From NCBI GenBank assembly GCA_900110635.1, contig FOEK01000018.1:1-64000 (forward strand): a DNA stretch of 64,000 bases, written 5' to 3'. The number at the start of each line of letters is the position of its first letter. The stretch's first letter is position 1. Both the position numbers and the translations under genes were made by a program. The notes beneath the pieces were generated by a model, which saw nothing but the letters and a program-made list of their open reading frames with translations, made no database searches and was not told the DNA's origin. Source of the DNA: Lachnospiraceae bacterium NE2001 (GTDB lineage Bacteria; Bacillota; Clostridia; Lachnospirales; Lachnospiraceae). Positions 44,767-53,938 of this stretch are shown one piece after another.

Positions 44767-45375
44767 TTATTTGAGGATTAATATTATCACTAAGATAATC
44801 AGGATTACGAGAAGTGCGATGATCGCAATACTAAGTATTGGTGCACGTCTCTGTTCTGGCAGAATTAAAGCCTGAGCTGCAAAGTCTGTATCACCTGCCA
44901 TTTCTTCAACACGTCTCATCCAGTCATCCTGAGATGTAGCGTCCTGAAGTGCTTTCTCTATTCCTTCGGAACCGATGGCATCTGTAAGGGATTTGCTGCA
45001 AAGGAAAAATGCATTTTCTCCCTTTTCAACCTTTCGGATCTCGCTGAGCTCTGGTGTGTAGGTTGGCTGAATGCCTATTCTAGGATACTCCTTCTTTTCA
45101 GACTCGGCAACAAGCTTTTTGTTTGCAAAATATAAAACTCTTGAAGTTCCTGAGATTACCCATCTAAATGAGCTCTTTACCAGCATCAGAAGTGCTGCGT
45201 CACATTTATATATGTTACCCGGCTTGTTATTGACAAATACCGCGTTATTCATAAAGTTCAAGATAGATACAAGAGGTCCCTGCTGAAGTGCAGGTCTCTT
45301 GGTGAAGCTCTTGGTGCTTATATCGGCAATTATACCCTCAGCCTGTCCACCAGTATTACTTCTTTTTTCTATCAT
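44767..45375 (-). CDS. Tail-anchored PP2C-like protein (degenerate)
   Basis: 202 residues from ATG at 45375, which overlaps the methyltransferase 3' end by 20 bp; a longer in-frame start at 45501 would be inside that gene. Segments resemble PP2C/SpoIIE phosphatases (GGQAEGIIADIS, CDAALLMLVKSSFRWVISGTSRVLYFANKKL, LCSKSLTDAIG), but the metal-binding Asp/Gly pattern is incomplete, so activity is doubtful. The C-terminal 22 residues (ILSIAIIALLVILIILVIILIL) are a transmembrane helix, making a tail-anchored protein with a cytosolic domain. Last gene of the exporter/methyltransferase operon; role unknown. Confidence 0.65.
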   Translation of the reverse strand: MIEKRSNTGGQAEGIIADISTKSFTKRPALQQGPLVSILNFMNNAVFVNNKPGNIYKCDAALLMLVKSSFRWVISGTSRVLYFANKKLVAESEKKEYPRIGIQPTYTPELSEIRKVEKGENAFFLCSKSLTDAIGSEGIEKALQDATSQDDWMRRVEEMAGDTDFAAQALILPEQRRAPILSIAIIALLVILIILVIILILK

Positions 45376-47572
45376 AGAACATATCAGGCTCTTGCCCCTC
45401 GTGCTGCATAGGATCCTCGGACTTTCTCCTTCCACGCTTCCTGCTTCGAGATGATTTCTGCTTTGTATCTTTATCTCTTCCATACTCGTCCTTTCCGCCA
45501 TTCTTTGGTCCTGTATAGTTTGGATCCTCTTCCAGGATCAACGCAAATCTCTGCGGAATCATTTCAAATCTATCCACGAGATTAAAGCCATAATACTTAA
45601 GCTGCTGTATCAGTAGTTCAGGACTGATACCTGGTCCATAATATGAAGGAACTCCAGGAGCAGTTACATTGTTGTCTACTATTATGATACGTCCGCCCGG
45701 CTTCAGGGCCTTATGTAATGTGTCGACAAATGAATCCTTAACAAACTCAATATCTGTGATATAAGCTGCGTGATACATAGAACACATAAATATTGTATCA
45801 ACACTGTTGTTGTTAAGACCGGACTTGTTCATCTTAGTAACGATGGTCTTGATGTTGGTGATACCATACTTTTCAATAAGATCGTCTACGTACTTGATAG
45901 CGTCCTTGTTCAGCTCGGTAGCATATACCTTACCAGATGATCCAACCTGCTGTGAGAAGTACCAGGTGAAGAATCCGCTTCCGCAGCCGATATCTGCTAT
46001 ATGCTCTCCCTCTTTAATGTTGAAGAACTTACACATTTCATCTGTCTTCTCCCACATCTTACGATATGGATTGTTGAATATCAGATACTCGTTCCAGTTA
46101 TTGATAGTACCGATGGAGAAGTCCTTGCCATCATAGTCAAATGATGCTTCCAGGGATGCATCCTCTGGATCCGGCTTCTCAAGATGGAACTTATACTTAA
46201 GATACTGCTTAAGTCTCTCAAAATCATTTCCACAGAAGAAGTCAGCATAGAGATCAACCAAGTGGTCCTCTCTCATTTTATTACGTCCAGCTTCATCAGC
46301 CAGGAAGTAATCGATAAACCACATAAGAGCTGTGTAATCATCACCGATTCTCTCCAATGGCCATAGCTCTTCAAAACCTTTGCGGGCTTCAAGAAGCTTT
46401 GCCTCATCATTCTCCATGATACCTTCATACATCTTACGACCTGACTTCTTACCTCTTACGGTATAACCTGATGTAGAAGTACCGATTATTCTGTATCTTG
46501 CAAGAGATACATTTGAATCAACAAATATCTCATTATCTGCAAGCTGTGGCTTCTCTGGTGCACTGGCTGGAATATCAACCATATCGAATACCAGAGCATA
46601 TCTCTGTGGTGTGAACTGGAAGGTATCCTTCAGTTCAAAACCATAATAATAAAGCTGTGCAACGATCAGATCCTTACTGATATATGGTCCGTGATAAGGA
46701 AGATTCTGACCAGTAACAAGGTCGTTATCTACAACTATCAGTTGTCCGCCCTTTCCAAGAGCAGTTCTGATACTTCCGATAAACTCCTCACGCTCGCCGT
46801 CAGTAAATGCAGCATACACGTTATGGAACAGAGAGCAGACATAGACCACGTCAACTCTTACATCTGAAGATAGTCCGATACCCTCAAAGGAGCTCTCTAC
46901 AACTTCAACATTTTTAATATCATATTTATCTATATAATCATTCAGGAAAGTCAGATGCTTAGGGTTGGTTTCGATAGCGTAAACCTTACCCTTCTCACCT
47001 ACGATATCTGCAAACTTGAAAGAATAGTATCCCGGACCTGAACCTACGTCAGCTATCTTCATGCCTTCCTTCAGCTGGAAACGCTCCATGTTCTCACGAG
47101 TAGATTCCCAACGCTCACGGTCAGGGTTATTAAATAGAATGAAGTCCTCCAGGAATCTCATCTGATTCTTAATCTCTGTATTATCTCCAGGACCATATTC
47201 TTTAATATGATATTTGTACTGAAGATAGAGCTTAAGATTTCCAAAATCATCCTTTGACATCATATCATAGAATGCTTTAGTAAATGGCTGCCCCAGAAGG
47301 TCCTTCTGTGCAGGCTCTGGTGCAAGGAAGAATCTGCAAAGCCATTCAAGTGCTGTATACTCACCACCGAAGTTCTCATTTGGAATAATCTCTTCATATA
47401 TAGAGATTGCTTTCTCCAGTTCCTTCTTCTTGCCGTTTTCAAAATAACTCAGGATTGCTTTTGCCGCATCCGTACCACCTTCGGTGATATCAAATGAGTC
47501 CAGGCTTCCCAGGTGGATCAATGACTGCTGATCTTCAACCCTAAGTACTACGGGATTTTTTTCCTGTTCCAT
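45356..47572 (-). CDS. Tandem-domain SAM methyltransferase
   Basis: 738 residues from ATG at 47572. Two similar halves, each with an N-terminal helical region (YTALEWLCRFFLA / YTALMWFIDYFLAD, then YLQYKYHI / YLKYKFHL) and a class I methyltransferase: motif I IADVGSGPGYYSF and IADIGCGSGFFTW, then VDVVYVCSLFHNVY / VDTIFMCSMYHAAY, and GGQLIVVDND / GGRIIIVDNN. The two copies have diverged but both retain the SAM site. The C-terminal 50 residues are basic and disordered (KQKSSRSRKRGRRK). Substrate unknown; it could modify an exported product or an exporter-linked factor. It is cotranscribed with the ABC exporter 16 bp upstream. Confidence 0.82.
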   Translation of the reverse strand: MEQEKNPVVLRVEDQQSLIHLGSLDSFDITEGGTDAAKAILSYFENGKKKELEKAISIYEEIIPNENFGGEYTALEWLCRFFLAPEPAQKDLLGQPFTKAFYDMMSKDDFGNLKLYLQYKYHIKEYGPGDNTEIKNQMRFLEDFILFNNPDRERWESTRENMERFQLKEGMKIADVGSGPGYYSFKFADIVGEKGKVYAIETNPKHLTFLNDYIDKYDIKNVEVVESSFEGIGLSSDVRVDVVYVCSLFHNVYAAFTDGEREEFIGSIRTALGKGGQLIVVDNDLVTGQNLPYHGPYISKDLIVAQLYYYGFELKDTFQFTPQRYALVFDMVDIPASAPEKPQLADNEIFVDSNVSLARYRIIGTSTSGYTVRGKKSGRKMYEGIMENDEAKLLEARKGFEELWPLERIGDDYTALMWFIDYFLADEAGRNKMREDHLVDLYADFFCGNDFERLKQYLKYKFHLEKPDPEDASLEASFDYDGKDFSIGTINNWNEYLIFNNPYRKMWEKTDEMCKFFNIKEGEHIADIGCGSGFFTWYFSQQVGSSGKVYATELNKDAIKYVDDLIEKYGITNIKTIVTKMNKSGLNNNSVDTIFMCSMYHAAYITDIEFVKDSFVDTLHKALKPGGRIIIVDNNVTAPGVPSYYGPGISPELLIQQLKYYGFNLVDRFEMIPQRFALILEEDPNYTGPKNGGKDEYGRDKDTKQKSSRSRKRGRRKSEDPMQHEGQEPDMFYDRKKK

Positions 47573-47588
47573 TGTGCAAGTTTCCTTT

Positions 47589-49406
47589 CTATATTTCATT
47601 ACCACTCTGTTGGCTGGTGTATAACCTATGGTACTCTCCCCTAGACTCCATAAGCTCTCCGAAGGAACCTTCTTCGACTACACGACCATCCTTCATAACG
47701 ATAATCTTGTCAATAGTTTCTGTACTCTTCAGTCTGTGCGCAATTACAAGTATAGTTGCATCAGGCACGATACTGAATATATTACTCCTTACCATCTGTT
47801 CTGTCAAAGGATCAACAGCGCTGAGAGCCTCGTCCATTATAAGTATTCTTGGTTCCCTTATAACAGCTCTGGCGAGACCGATTATCTGTCTCATACCTTC
47901 ACTGATGGTTTCGTCATCATCTGATGTCATGGTATCCAGTCCATCAGGTAATTTTTCTATAAGAGGGAGGATTCCCATCTTCTTAACAATATCAAGAGTG
48001 TCTTCTTCATCCTTATCTGTTGCACCATACATTATATTTTCTGCTATGGTTCCATCTACCAGTTTGGAATCCTGAAGAACAACCGTTACCATATTTCTGG
48101 TTTTCTCAAGAGAATAATCTCTCAGATTTACACCATCTACATATATATCTCCCTCATAGGTATCATAGAACTTAAGAAGAAGACTTGTAAGTGTGGTCTT
48201 TCCCGCTCCTGTTGCACCAACCAGTGCTGCGGTCTTTCCACCTTCAAGGAGCAGTGTTATATCATTGACTACAGTTCTCTCGCCATCGTATGAGAAGGTA
48301 ACATCCTTATATGCAACACCCTTCTCTGGTATACCAAGCTCTTCTGGAGTTGCATCCCCCTCACCCTGTTTAACAAGGCGGGCGCCCTCTCCATTATCCT
48401 CAATATCCATATCGATAAGCTCGAATACTCTCTCTGCACTGGCAAGAAAGCTCTGAGTCTGGATCATAACATTTCCAAAGCTGTATACAGAATCCATAAA
48501 CTGCTTTGAATACATGATTACAGCCTGAAGAACACCGATAGTTATCACGTCCTCTATGGCAAAATGTCCTCCAACAACAACTGTTATCATAAAGCTGAGA
48601 TTACCCAGCACCAGCATTATCGGATTGATGATAGCGCTGAACATGCTTGACTTGATACAAACATCAGTATATTCCTGACTCTTCTTTTCCATAGTCTTAC
48701 TGGTAAATGCTCCGATACCGAAGGTTTCCATAGTACGGAAGTTCTTTACCGACTCCTCAAGATGACCATTCATAGAACCAAGAGCCATAGTCTGCCTCAT
48801 AAAGTAGTTTCTCATCTTTCCTGAAATGATACCGGATATCAGAGTTGTTACGAGAGCAGTTACTATTGAAATAAGCGCCAGTTTCCAGTTCTTTGAGAGC
48901 ATAATGATAGCACATCCGATGATGACTATGATCTTCGACATAAACTCTTCCAGCACCTGAGCTACTGTACTGACTCTCTGGGAATCATTGGTAAGTCGGC
49001 TCATAATATCTCCATAGCTGTGTGTATCCAGATATGAAAGCGGAGCATGGATCACCCTCTCAAAGAGGTCGCGACGCATCTCAAGACTCAGGTTCTCAGA
49101 AAGCTGCATTGCGCTGACATTTTTCACATATTCTATTATAGAGTTCAGGATAAATACCATCACAAGGGATGTAACAACTCGTGTAAGATCCTGAACAAAG
49201 CTGCTGTCAGTTCTATAGATCAGGCAGTTTATCGCCTTCTGCACCAGAATAGGTACTATCAGCTGACAGGCAATTGTAAGGAGGATGGCAATGATCAGTA
49301 TGATGCACTGCTTCTTCCATTTGAAGACGAACTTTGAGATTCTCGCGATAATCCTGCGAGTATCCTCGGGGCTTCGTTTTTCAAGCGGTGGTGCTTCTGG
49401 TGGCAT
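47589..49406 (-). CDS. ABC exporter subunit 2 (catalytic Walker B, degenerate signature)
   Basis: 605 residues, a six-helix exporter membrane domain followed by an ATPase. Walker A GATGAGKTTL, Walker B ILIMDEALSAVD (catalytic Glu retained), switch VIAHRL (His retained), but the signature is ISEGM in place of LSGGQ. Coupled to its partner: its ATG overlaps the partner's stop (TGATG). With the other subunit it forms a heterodimer whose canonical site uses this subunit's Walker motifs and the partner's signature. Probable exporter of a peptide, lipid or drug-like substrate. Confidence 0.93.
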   Translation of the reverse strand: MPPEAPPLEKRSPEDTRRIIARISKFVFKWKKQCIILIIAILLTIACQLIVPILVQKAINCLIYRTDSSFVQDLTRVVTSLVMVFILNSIIEYVKNVSAMQLSENLSLEMRRDLFERVIHAPLSYLDTHSYGDIMSRLTNDSQRVSTVAQVLEEFMSKIIVIIGCAIIMLSKNWKLALISIVTALVTTLISGIISGKMRNYFMRQTMALGSMNGHLEESVKNFRTMETFGIGAFTSKTMEKKSQEYTDVCIKSSMFSAIINPIMLVLGNLSFMITVVVGGHFAIEDVITIGVLQAVIMYSKQFMDSVYSFGNVMIQTQSFLASAERVFELIDMDIEDNGEGARLVKQGEGDATPEELGIPEKGVAYKDVTFSYDGERTVVNDITLLLEGGKTAALVGATGAGKTTLTSLLLKFYDTYEGDIYVDGVNLRDYSLEKTRNMVTVVLQDSKLVDGTIAENIMYGATDKDEEDTLDIVKKMGILPLIEKLPDGLDTMTSDDDETISEGMRQIIGLARAVIREPRILIMDEALSAVDPLTEQMVRSNIFSIVPDATILVIAHRLKSTETIDKIIVMKDGRVVEEGSFGELMESRGEYHRLYTSQQSGNEI

Positions 49407-51040
49407 CAGACAAGTCCTCCTTTCTCCAAAGTATAGGACTTATCACAGCTGGCAGCACTACCTGCCCTTTCAGTAATAAGTATAAGTGTTATTCCAGCGT
49501 ACATACTCGTTATATTGTCCAGCACCTTCTTCTCAGTGGAATAATCCAGAGATGATGTGCTGTCATCAAGTATAAGTACGTCTGGTGATGCGGCAAGAGC
49601 ACGCGCGATCATAAGACGCTGTCTCTGTCCGCCGGATATTGTATTACCACTGGAGTAAGCCAGTGAATCATAGCCATAATCAAGTGACGAGATAAACTCA
49701 TCTATTTCAGCTGCCTTTGCAGCCTTCTCTACTGCTTCTCTATCAATATCTCTTCCAAGTGAAATGTTATCAACATATGTACCACTGTAGATGGAATTGT
49801 TGTAGGCTCCAACCAGAGCAATTCTCTCGCGAAGAGTCTGCTTGTCATAATCAGCAGCATCTATACCATTTATCTTTACTGTTCCAGCTGTTGCATCGGT
49901 GAGACCTGCCGCCAGCATAGCTAGTGTTGATTTACCACCTGAGGTACCACCAACTATAGCTATTCTGTCGCCGCTGTTAAGTGTAAGATTCAGATTCTCT
50001 ACAACCGGACGATTCTCAACATAAGACTTCGTCACATTATCCAGAGTAATACTCTCAACCTTCTCTAGTACCTCGGTACCATTTGCAGGAAGCTCGGCCT
50101 CGTCTATCTCAAGAAGTCTCTTTAATGATGGAGATATCTCAGAGATTGTACGAGCAAGATTGGAGTTGATCATAATAGACATCAGTATCTGCTCGGCATA
50201 GGTAATGGACATCATTACATTTCCGATGGTTGTACTGTTATCCTTACTCTGATAACCGATCATTACAACGATTACTACTATAGTAATATTCATAATAAAC
50301 ATCACTATAGGATTAAGAGCGCTCATCAGCGACAGAACGCTGATATTACTGCTGTAAAGCTCCTTGTTCTTACCTTCAAAGCTGCTCTCCTCATAGCTCT
50401 CTGTAGTAGAAGACTTGATGAGTCTCATGCTTCGGAGTACTGCCTGAAGCTTCTGATTAATCGCATCTATCTTGATCTGCACCTTCATAAACATAGGCGC
50501 TGACTTATGTATGAATATATATATGATAATAACCTGAATGATGATAAAGCTTAGAAATACAAAGGCGAAGTTCAGATTGATGCTGAATATCATGATAAAT
50601 CCGCCAATAGATAGAAGCAGCGGTTTATATACCAGGTCTATAGTAACCTTTATAACAGATATAACCTTCTCAACATCCCCTGTAAGTCTTGTAATGACGG
50701 ATCCACCGCCGATTTCCTTGACCGTCTTATAATCCAGTCTGGTCACCTTATCATACAGCTTGGTTCTGGTTTCATTTCCAAATCTCAGAACTGCTATGTT
50801 AATGAATATAAAGGACAGATATCCGCTTAATCCCAGAATAACTGTAAAAATAAGCATCTTTGCCCCTATGCTGTATACCACATCCAGGTTCTTGGTCATA
50901 ATACCCTTGTTGACGATATCTCCCATATATCTTGGAAGAATTATCTCAGATATACCCTGAAATGTAGTAAATATAAGTGCCAGTATATAGAAAAGAGGGT
51001 TCTTAAAGTACTTTTTTGTTATTTTAATTATGTCCCTCAT
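49406..51040 (-). CDS. ABC exporter subunit 1 (degenerate Walker B, intact signature)
   Basis: 544 residues from ATG at 51040 (AGGA seven bases upstream; TTG at 51043 also in frame). Six membrane helices then ATPase. Walker A GGTSGGKSTL, signature ISGGQRQRLMIARA (intact), but Walker B is LILDDSTSSLD with Asp in place of the catalytic Glu, and the switch region is LITERAG without His. These changes are complementary to the partner's, the known asymmetry of heterodimeric exporters (TM287/288 type). It is the first gene of the four-gene operon, with its own promoter. Confidence 0.93.
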   Translation of the reverse strand: MRDIIKITKKYFKNPLFYILALIFTTFQGISEIILPRYMGDIVNKGIMTKNLDVVYSIGAKMLIFTVILGLSGYLSFIFINIAVLRFGNETRTKLYDKVTRLDYKTVKEIGGGSVITRLTGDVEKVISVIKVTIDLVYKPLLLSIGGFIMIFSINLNFAFVFLSFIIIQVIIIYIFIHKSAPMFMKVQIKIDAINQKLQAVLRSMRLIKSSTTESYEESSFEGKNKELYSSNISVLSLMSALNPIVMFIMNITIVVIVVMIGYQSKDNSTTIGNVMMSITYAEQILMSIMINSNLARTISEISPSLKRLLEIDEAELPANGTEVLEKVESITLDNVTKSYVENRPVVENLNLTLNSGDRIAIVGGTSGGKSTLAMLAAGLTDATAGTVKINGIDAADYDKQTLRERIALVGAYNNSIYSGTYVDNISLGRDIDREAVEKAAKAAEIDEFISSLDYGYDSLAYSSGNTISGGQRQRLMIARALAASPDVLILDDSTSSLDYSTEKKVLDNITSMYAGITLILITERAGSAASCDKSYTLEKGGLV

Positions 51041-51093
51041 CAATCAATCCTTGAAATATATTATGCTTGGTAGGTACACAAACACAGTCAAAC

Positions 51094-51122
51094 ATTATAG
51101 CACAAGCTATCCTTCGGTGCAA
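51094..51122 (-). promoter_or_regulatory. Candidate sigma-A promoter of the exporter operon
   Basis: TTGCAC (51117-51122), 17 nt, TATAAT (51094-51099) on the minus strand. Confidence 0.65.
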
Positions 51123-51177
51123 CGACTGAGCACCTTTTCAGCACTATGCCTATAATACCTCTTATTTCAAGACATAA

Positions 51178-51215
51178 TAAGAGACAGATACACTAAAAGC
51201 GTATCTGTCTCATAA
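51178..51215 (-). terminator. Terminator of the tubulin-like gene
   Basis: GAGACAGATAC/GTATCTGTCTC perfect 11-bp stem with a nine-base loop; T-rich tail on the minus strand is modest. Confidence 0.7.
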
Positions 51216-51227
51216 GAAAATCTCAAT

Positions 51228-53720
51228 TTATGAATGTGTATGAAGTCCCATATATGAGCCCTGCGTAGTAACCATACCATAGGCTGTCTCCATCTCAGTA
51301 GCACACTCCAGCATATTCATACGAACACCTGAGTAGAAGTTATCCATAGTGATAACCTGCTCACCGATATTGGTTGTGATGGACTCTGGTGACTCATTAT
51401 ACGGATCAGCAGTAAGTATCTCCTTCATAGCCGAAGAGAAATGAGGCATTGAATCCGGAAGTGATATATACTTCTGGCTCATAACTCTGTCCTTGAAGCC
51501 ATCCTTCAGGATACACAGCTTCTTCTTCGAAGTCTTTTCCATAGCATTTGATACAAATGCTTTTGCTGCAGTCTTCATAACGCCACGTCTTACTTCACTG
51601 TCGAAGGAAACAAACATAGCATTCATATCCTGCATAGTAGGATGCTTATCTGCAAACGCAGCAGCTATAACCTTCTCGTTTGGATAAACGCCAAGTCCAA
51701 GAAGCAGATTCTTATAGATATGCTCCATCTCAACACTGACCGGAACAAGTCTGTCACCGTTAATATCAGCCTCATGACTTACCATCATCTTTATGAGTCC
51801 CTGTCTGAACTGTTCAATACGTTCTTCAGTTACATAGTCTGAAGGAAGGAACTCGTGTCTCTTAGCATCAGTAAGAGTGAAATCAACTATTCTGCGGCCC
51901 TCAATAGCGAGGTCCTCTACAGCATTTACCAGATCCTGATTGAACTGGCTGAAAGTATCACTGAGCTGTTCTGCACGCTGACGAAGCTGTCTTATAATAT
52001 CACCGAAAACATCCTGTGAATTAAGCTCTGCCATCAGCATATTTCTTTCCTGAGCAAGAGCGCTCTTGATGCAGGCCTCGTGGTAACCCTTCTCAGTCTC
52101 ACGCTTAGCAGATGGAAATGCAAACAGTCTTCTCTTTACTATGGAAAGGATTGAATCCTTGATACCCTCAAAATCATTGGATGGTGAATAACGTGCAAGA
52201 ATAGCTTCGAGAGCCTTAACCTCCTCCACCATTCCTGAATCCTTCTCGCATCCTCCGATTCCGGCAGCTCCGATAATCTTCATAGTTATCATCGGACCAT
52301 ACTCAGCCATATACTTCTCGATATGACCATCCAGTGCCTGTGACATCTTTATACGAAGGGACTTAACGATGATCGGTATATCAGTCTTCACTGTGCTGAG
52401 CGCCTGTGGAAGTGAAGAGCTGAGTCTGTCCACACGCTTCTTTATATCCTTATACGCAGGAGCCGGATACTGTCCAGTCTTGATAAGGCCGTTAACTGAC
52501 AGATATATCTCATCTCCCGACTGTCCCTCCAGAAAGCGTCTCATTTCACCAAATGTGGTCTGAATATCTGCCTTCATCTTATCATCCTTCTCAGGCATCC
52601 TATTCATTCGTGAATAAGCCTCCTGGAATACGGACTTCTCGATGATGTTCTCAATCTCCTTAATAGGGATCTTGTAATCAGCTTCATTTACAACCTTGAA
52701 ATATCCCAGCTTGCTTCTCTCAAAGAAGGAATCACGAAGCAGTTTACGACGGCCGTTCTCATCAGCATCATCAATATATTTGTTATGTGCAAGCTTATAC
52801 AGGAAGTATGCAACATCACTGAAGATAACGCCCTCAGGAATATAACCCTGATCGTCCTTCTTTCCTGAAACCAGCATACAGCTGTCGAAGATATTCTCAC
52901 ACATCTGTAATCTGTGATTTGTGCTCTCGAATACGTAATTCTTGCCTTCATATCCAGCCTGAATGTATTCTGAAACCTCCATCATAGTAGCCTGACCATT
53001 TGCCAGGAGCAGCGTTTTAAGCTCGTCATCCTCATAGATAGATCTATTTGCAAAGAGGGTATCTGGCATAAGAAGGCAGCCGCCAACTCTTACGTTCTCC
53101 CATCTTCTTGACTTTGCATAACCCTTGATATTGTATGTAACATCTGCAAGGATACCTGAACCTGTTCCACCACAGGTACTGGATACTATAATAATATCCA
53201 GACGCTTATGAACAGAATCACTGTACATATCCTCCAGTTTTTCAAAAAGAAGTATTCTCATATCCTCGTAGGCATTGGAGAACATCAGTCTTCCCACCTG
53301 CCTGTTACCGCCAGCACCTTCTGTACCTATATGAAGTTTAGGAAAATCAGGACTCATCCATTTAGCCAGCGTCTGCTGAACAGGCTGATTGTTATAGCCC
53401 TTCTCCATAATGTCCTCAAGATTCGGACGATAAATACTGAGCACCTCAAGAGCGTTCAGTCCATCTCCATCACGGCTTGCCTTGATGGTTTCCTCCATCT
53501 CTGGAATATTTGAATCTATAAGAAGGTAATGGATGTTGTCTTCGGAATTAATCTCAGTTTTCAGCATTGATTTCAGCTGTGTAACAACCTTACCACCAAC
53601 ACCACCGAGACCTACAATGAGAAGATCACCATTTATCTTCTCTCCGGTCTCCTGCTTACCAAATATGCTAACATCTTTAAGTCTAGAGAACTCTTCCTTT
53701 TGTGTTTCAAGAAAAATCAT
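51228..53720 (-). CDS. Large tubulin/FtsZ-superfamily protein (Tubulin_2-like)
   Basis: 830 residues, ATG six bases after GGAG. An N-terminal GTP-binding fold: LLIVGLGGVGGKVV at 33-46, and the tubulin signature in STCGGTGSGILAD (GGTGSG at 184-189). Residue 190 onward has GGCLLMPDTLF and other conserved tubulin-like strands; the C-terminal 450 residues are helical and unique. The family (Tubulin_2) occurs in scattered bacteria beside VWA, kinase or PP2C genes; its function is unclear. No membrane helix. TATAAT lies at 53771-53776 but with a poor -35. Terminator downstream, so it is its own unit, next to an exporter/PP2C-like operon. Confidence 0.85.
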   Translation of the reverse strand: MIFLETQKEEFSRLKDVSIFGKQETGEKINGDLLIVGLGGVGGKVVTQLKSMLKTEINSEDNIHYLLIDSNIPEMEETIKASRDGDGLNALEVLSIYRPNLEDIMEKGYNNQPVQQTLAKWMSPDFPKLHIGTEGAGGNRQVGRLMFSNAYEDMRILLFEKLEDMYSDSVHKRLDIIIVSSTCGGTGSGILADVTYNIKGYAKSRRWENVRVGGCLLMPDTLFANRSIYEDDELKTLLLANGQATMMEVSEYIQAGYEGKNYVFESTNHRLQMCENIFDSCMLVSGKKDDQGYIPEGVIFSDVAYFLYKLAHNKYIDDADENGRRKLLRDSFFERSKLGYFKVVNEADYKIPIKEIENIIEKSVFQEAYSRMNRMPEKDDKMKADIQTTFGEMRRFLEGQSGDEIYLSVNGLIKTGQYPAPAYKDIKKRVDRLSSSLPQALSTVKTDIPIIVKSLRIKMSQALDGHIEKYMAEYGPMITMKIIGAAGIGGCEKDSGMVEEVKALEAILARYSPSNDFEGIKDSILSIVKRRLFAFPSAKRETEKGYHEACIKSALAQERNMLMAELNSQDVFGDIIRQLRQRAEQLSDTFSQFNQDLVNAVEDLAIEGRRIVDFTLTDAKRHEFLPSDYVTEERIEQFRQGLIKMMVSHEADINGDRLVPVSVEMEHIYKNLLLGLGVYPNEKVIAAAFADKHPTMQDMNAMFVSFDSEVRRGVMKTAAKAFVSNAMEKTSKKKLCILKDGFKDRVMSQKYISLPDSMPHFSSAMKEILTADPYNESPESITTNIGEQVITMDNFYSGVRMNMLECATEMETAYGMVTTQGSYMGLHTHS

Positions 53721-53870
53721 TTCAGTCTCCTTTTTGTTCCTACGTTACACTCAGAACATAATCGTTTAATATTATATACTATTTTGCACAAAAAGAACAC
53801 AATTATTTTATAAAAAATGCTATATTAGTTGTAAATTTTTTATGAATAGACCTATATCTTTGATACATCA

Positions 53871-53912
53871 AAAAATAAAAAAGAGTTGGCAGAACTTATG
53901 TCTACCAACTCT
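53871..53912 (-). terminator. Rho-independent terminator of fba
   Basis: AGAGTTGG arm pairs with CCAACTCT around a 14-nt loop, then a TTTTTTATTTTTT tail on the minus strand. Confidence 0.9.
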
Positions 53913-53938
53913 ATACTTTGACTTGATTTTATATAAGA

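Noticed and set aside
45376-45501. Longer start for the PP2C-like gene
   Set aside because: It would be a 146-bp overlap with the methyltransferase in another frame, and the added residues look like frame-shadow sequence.
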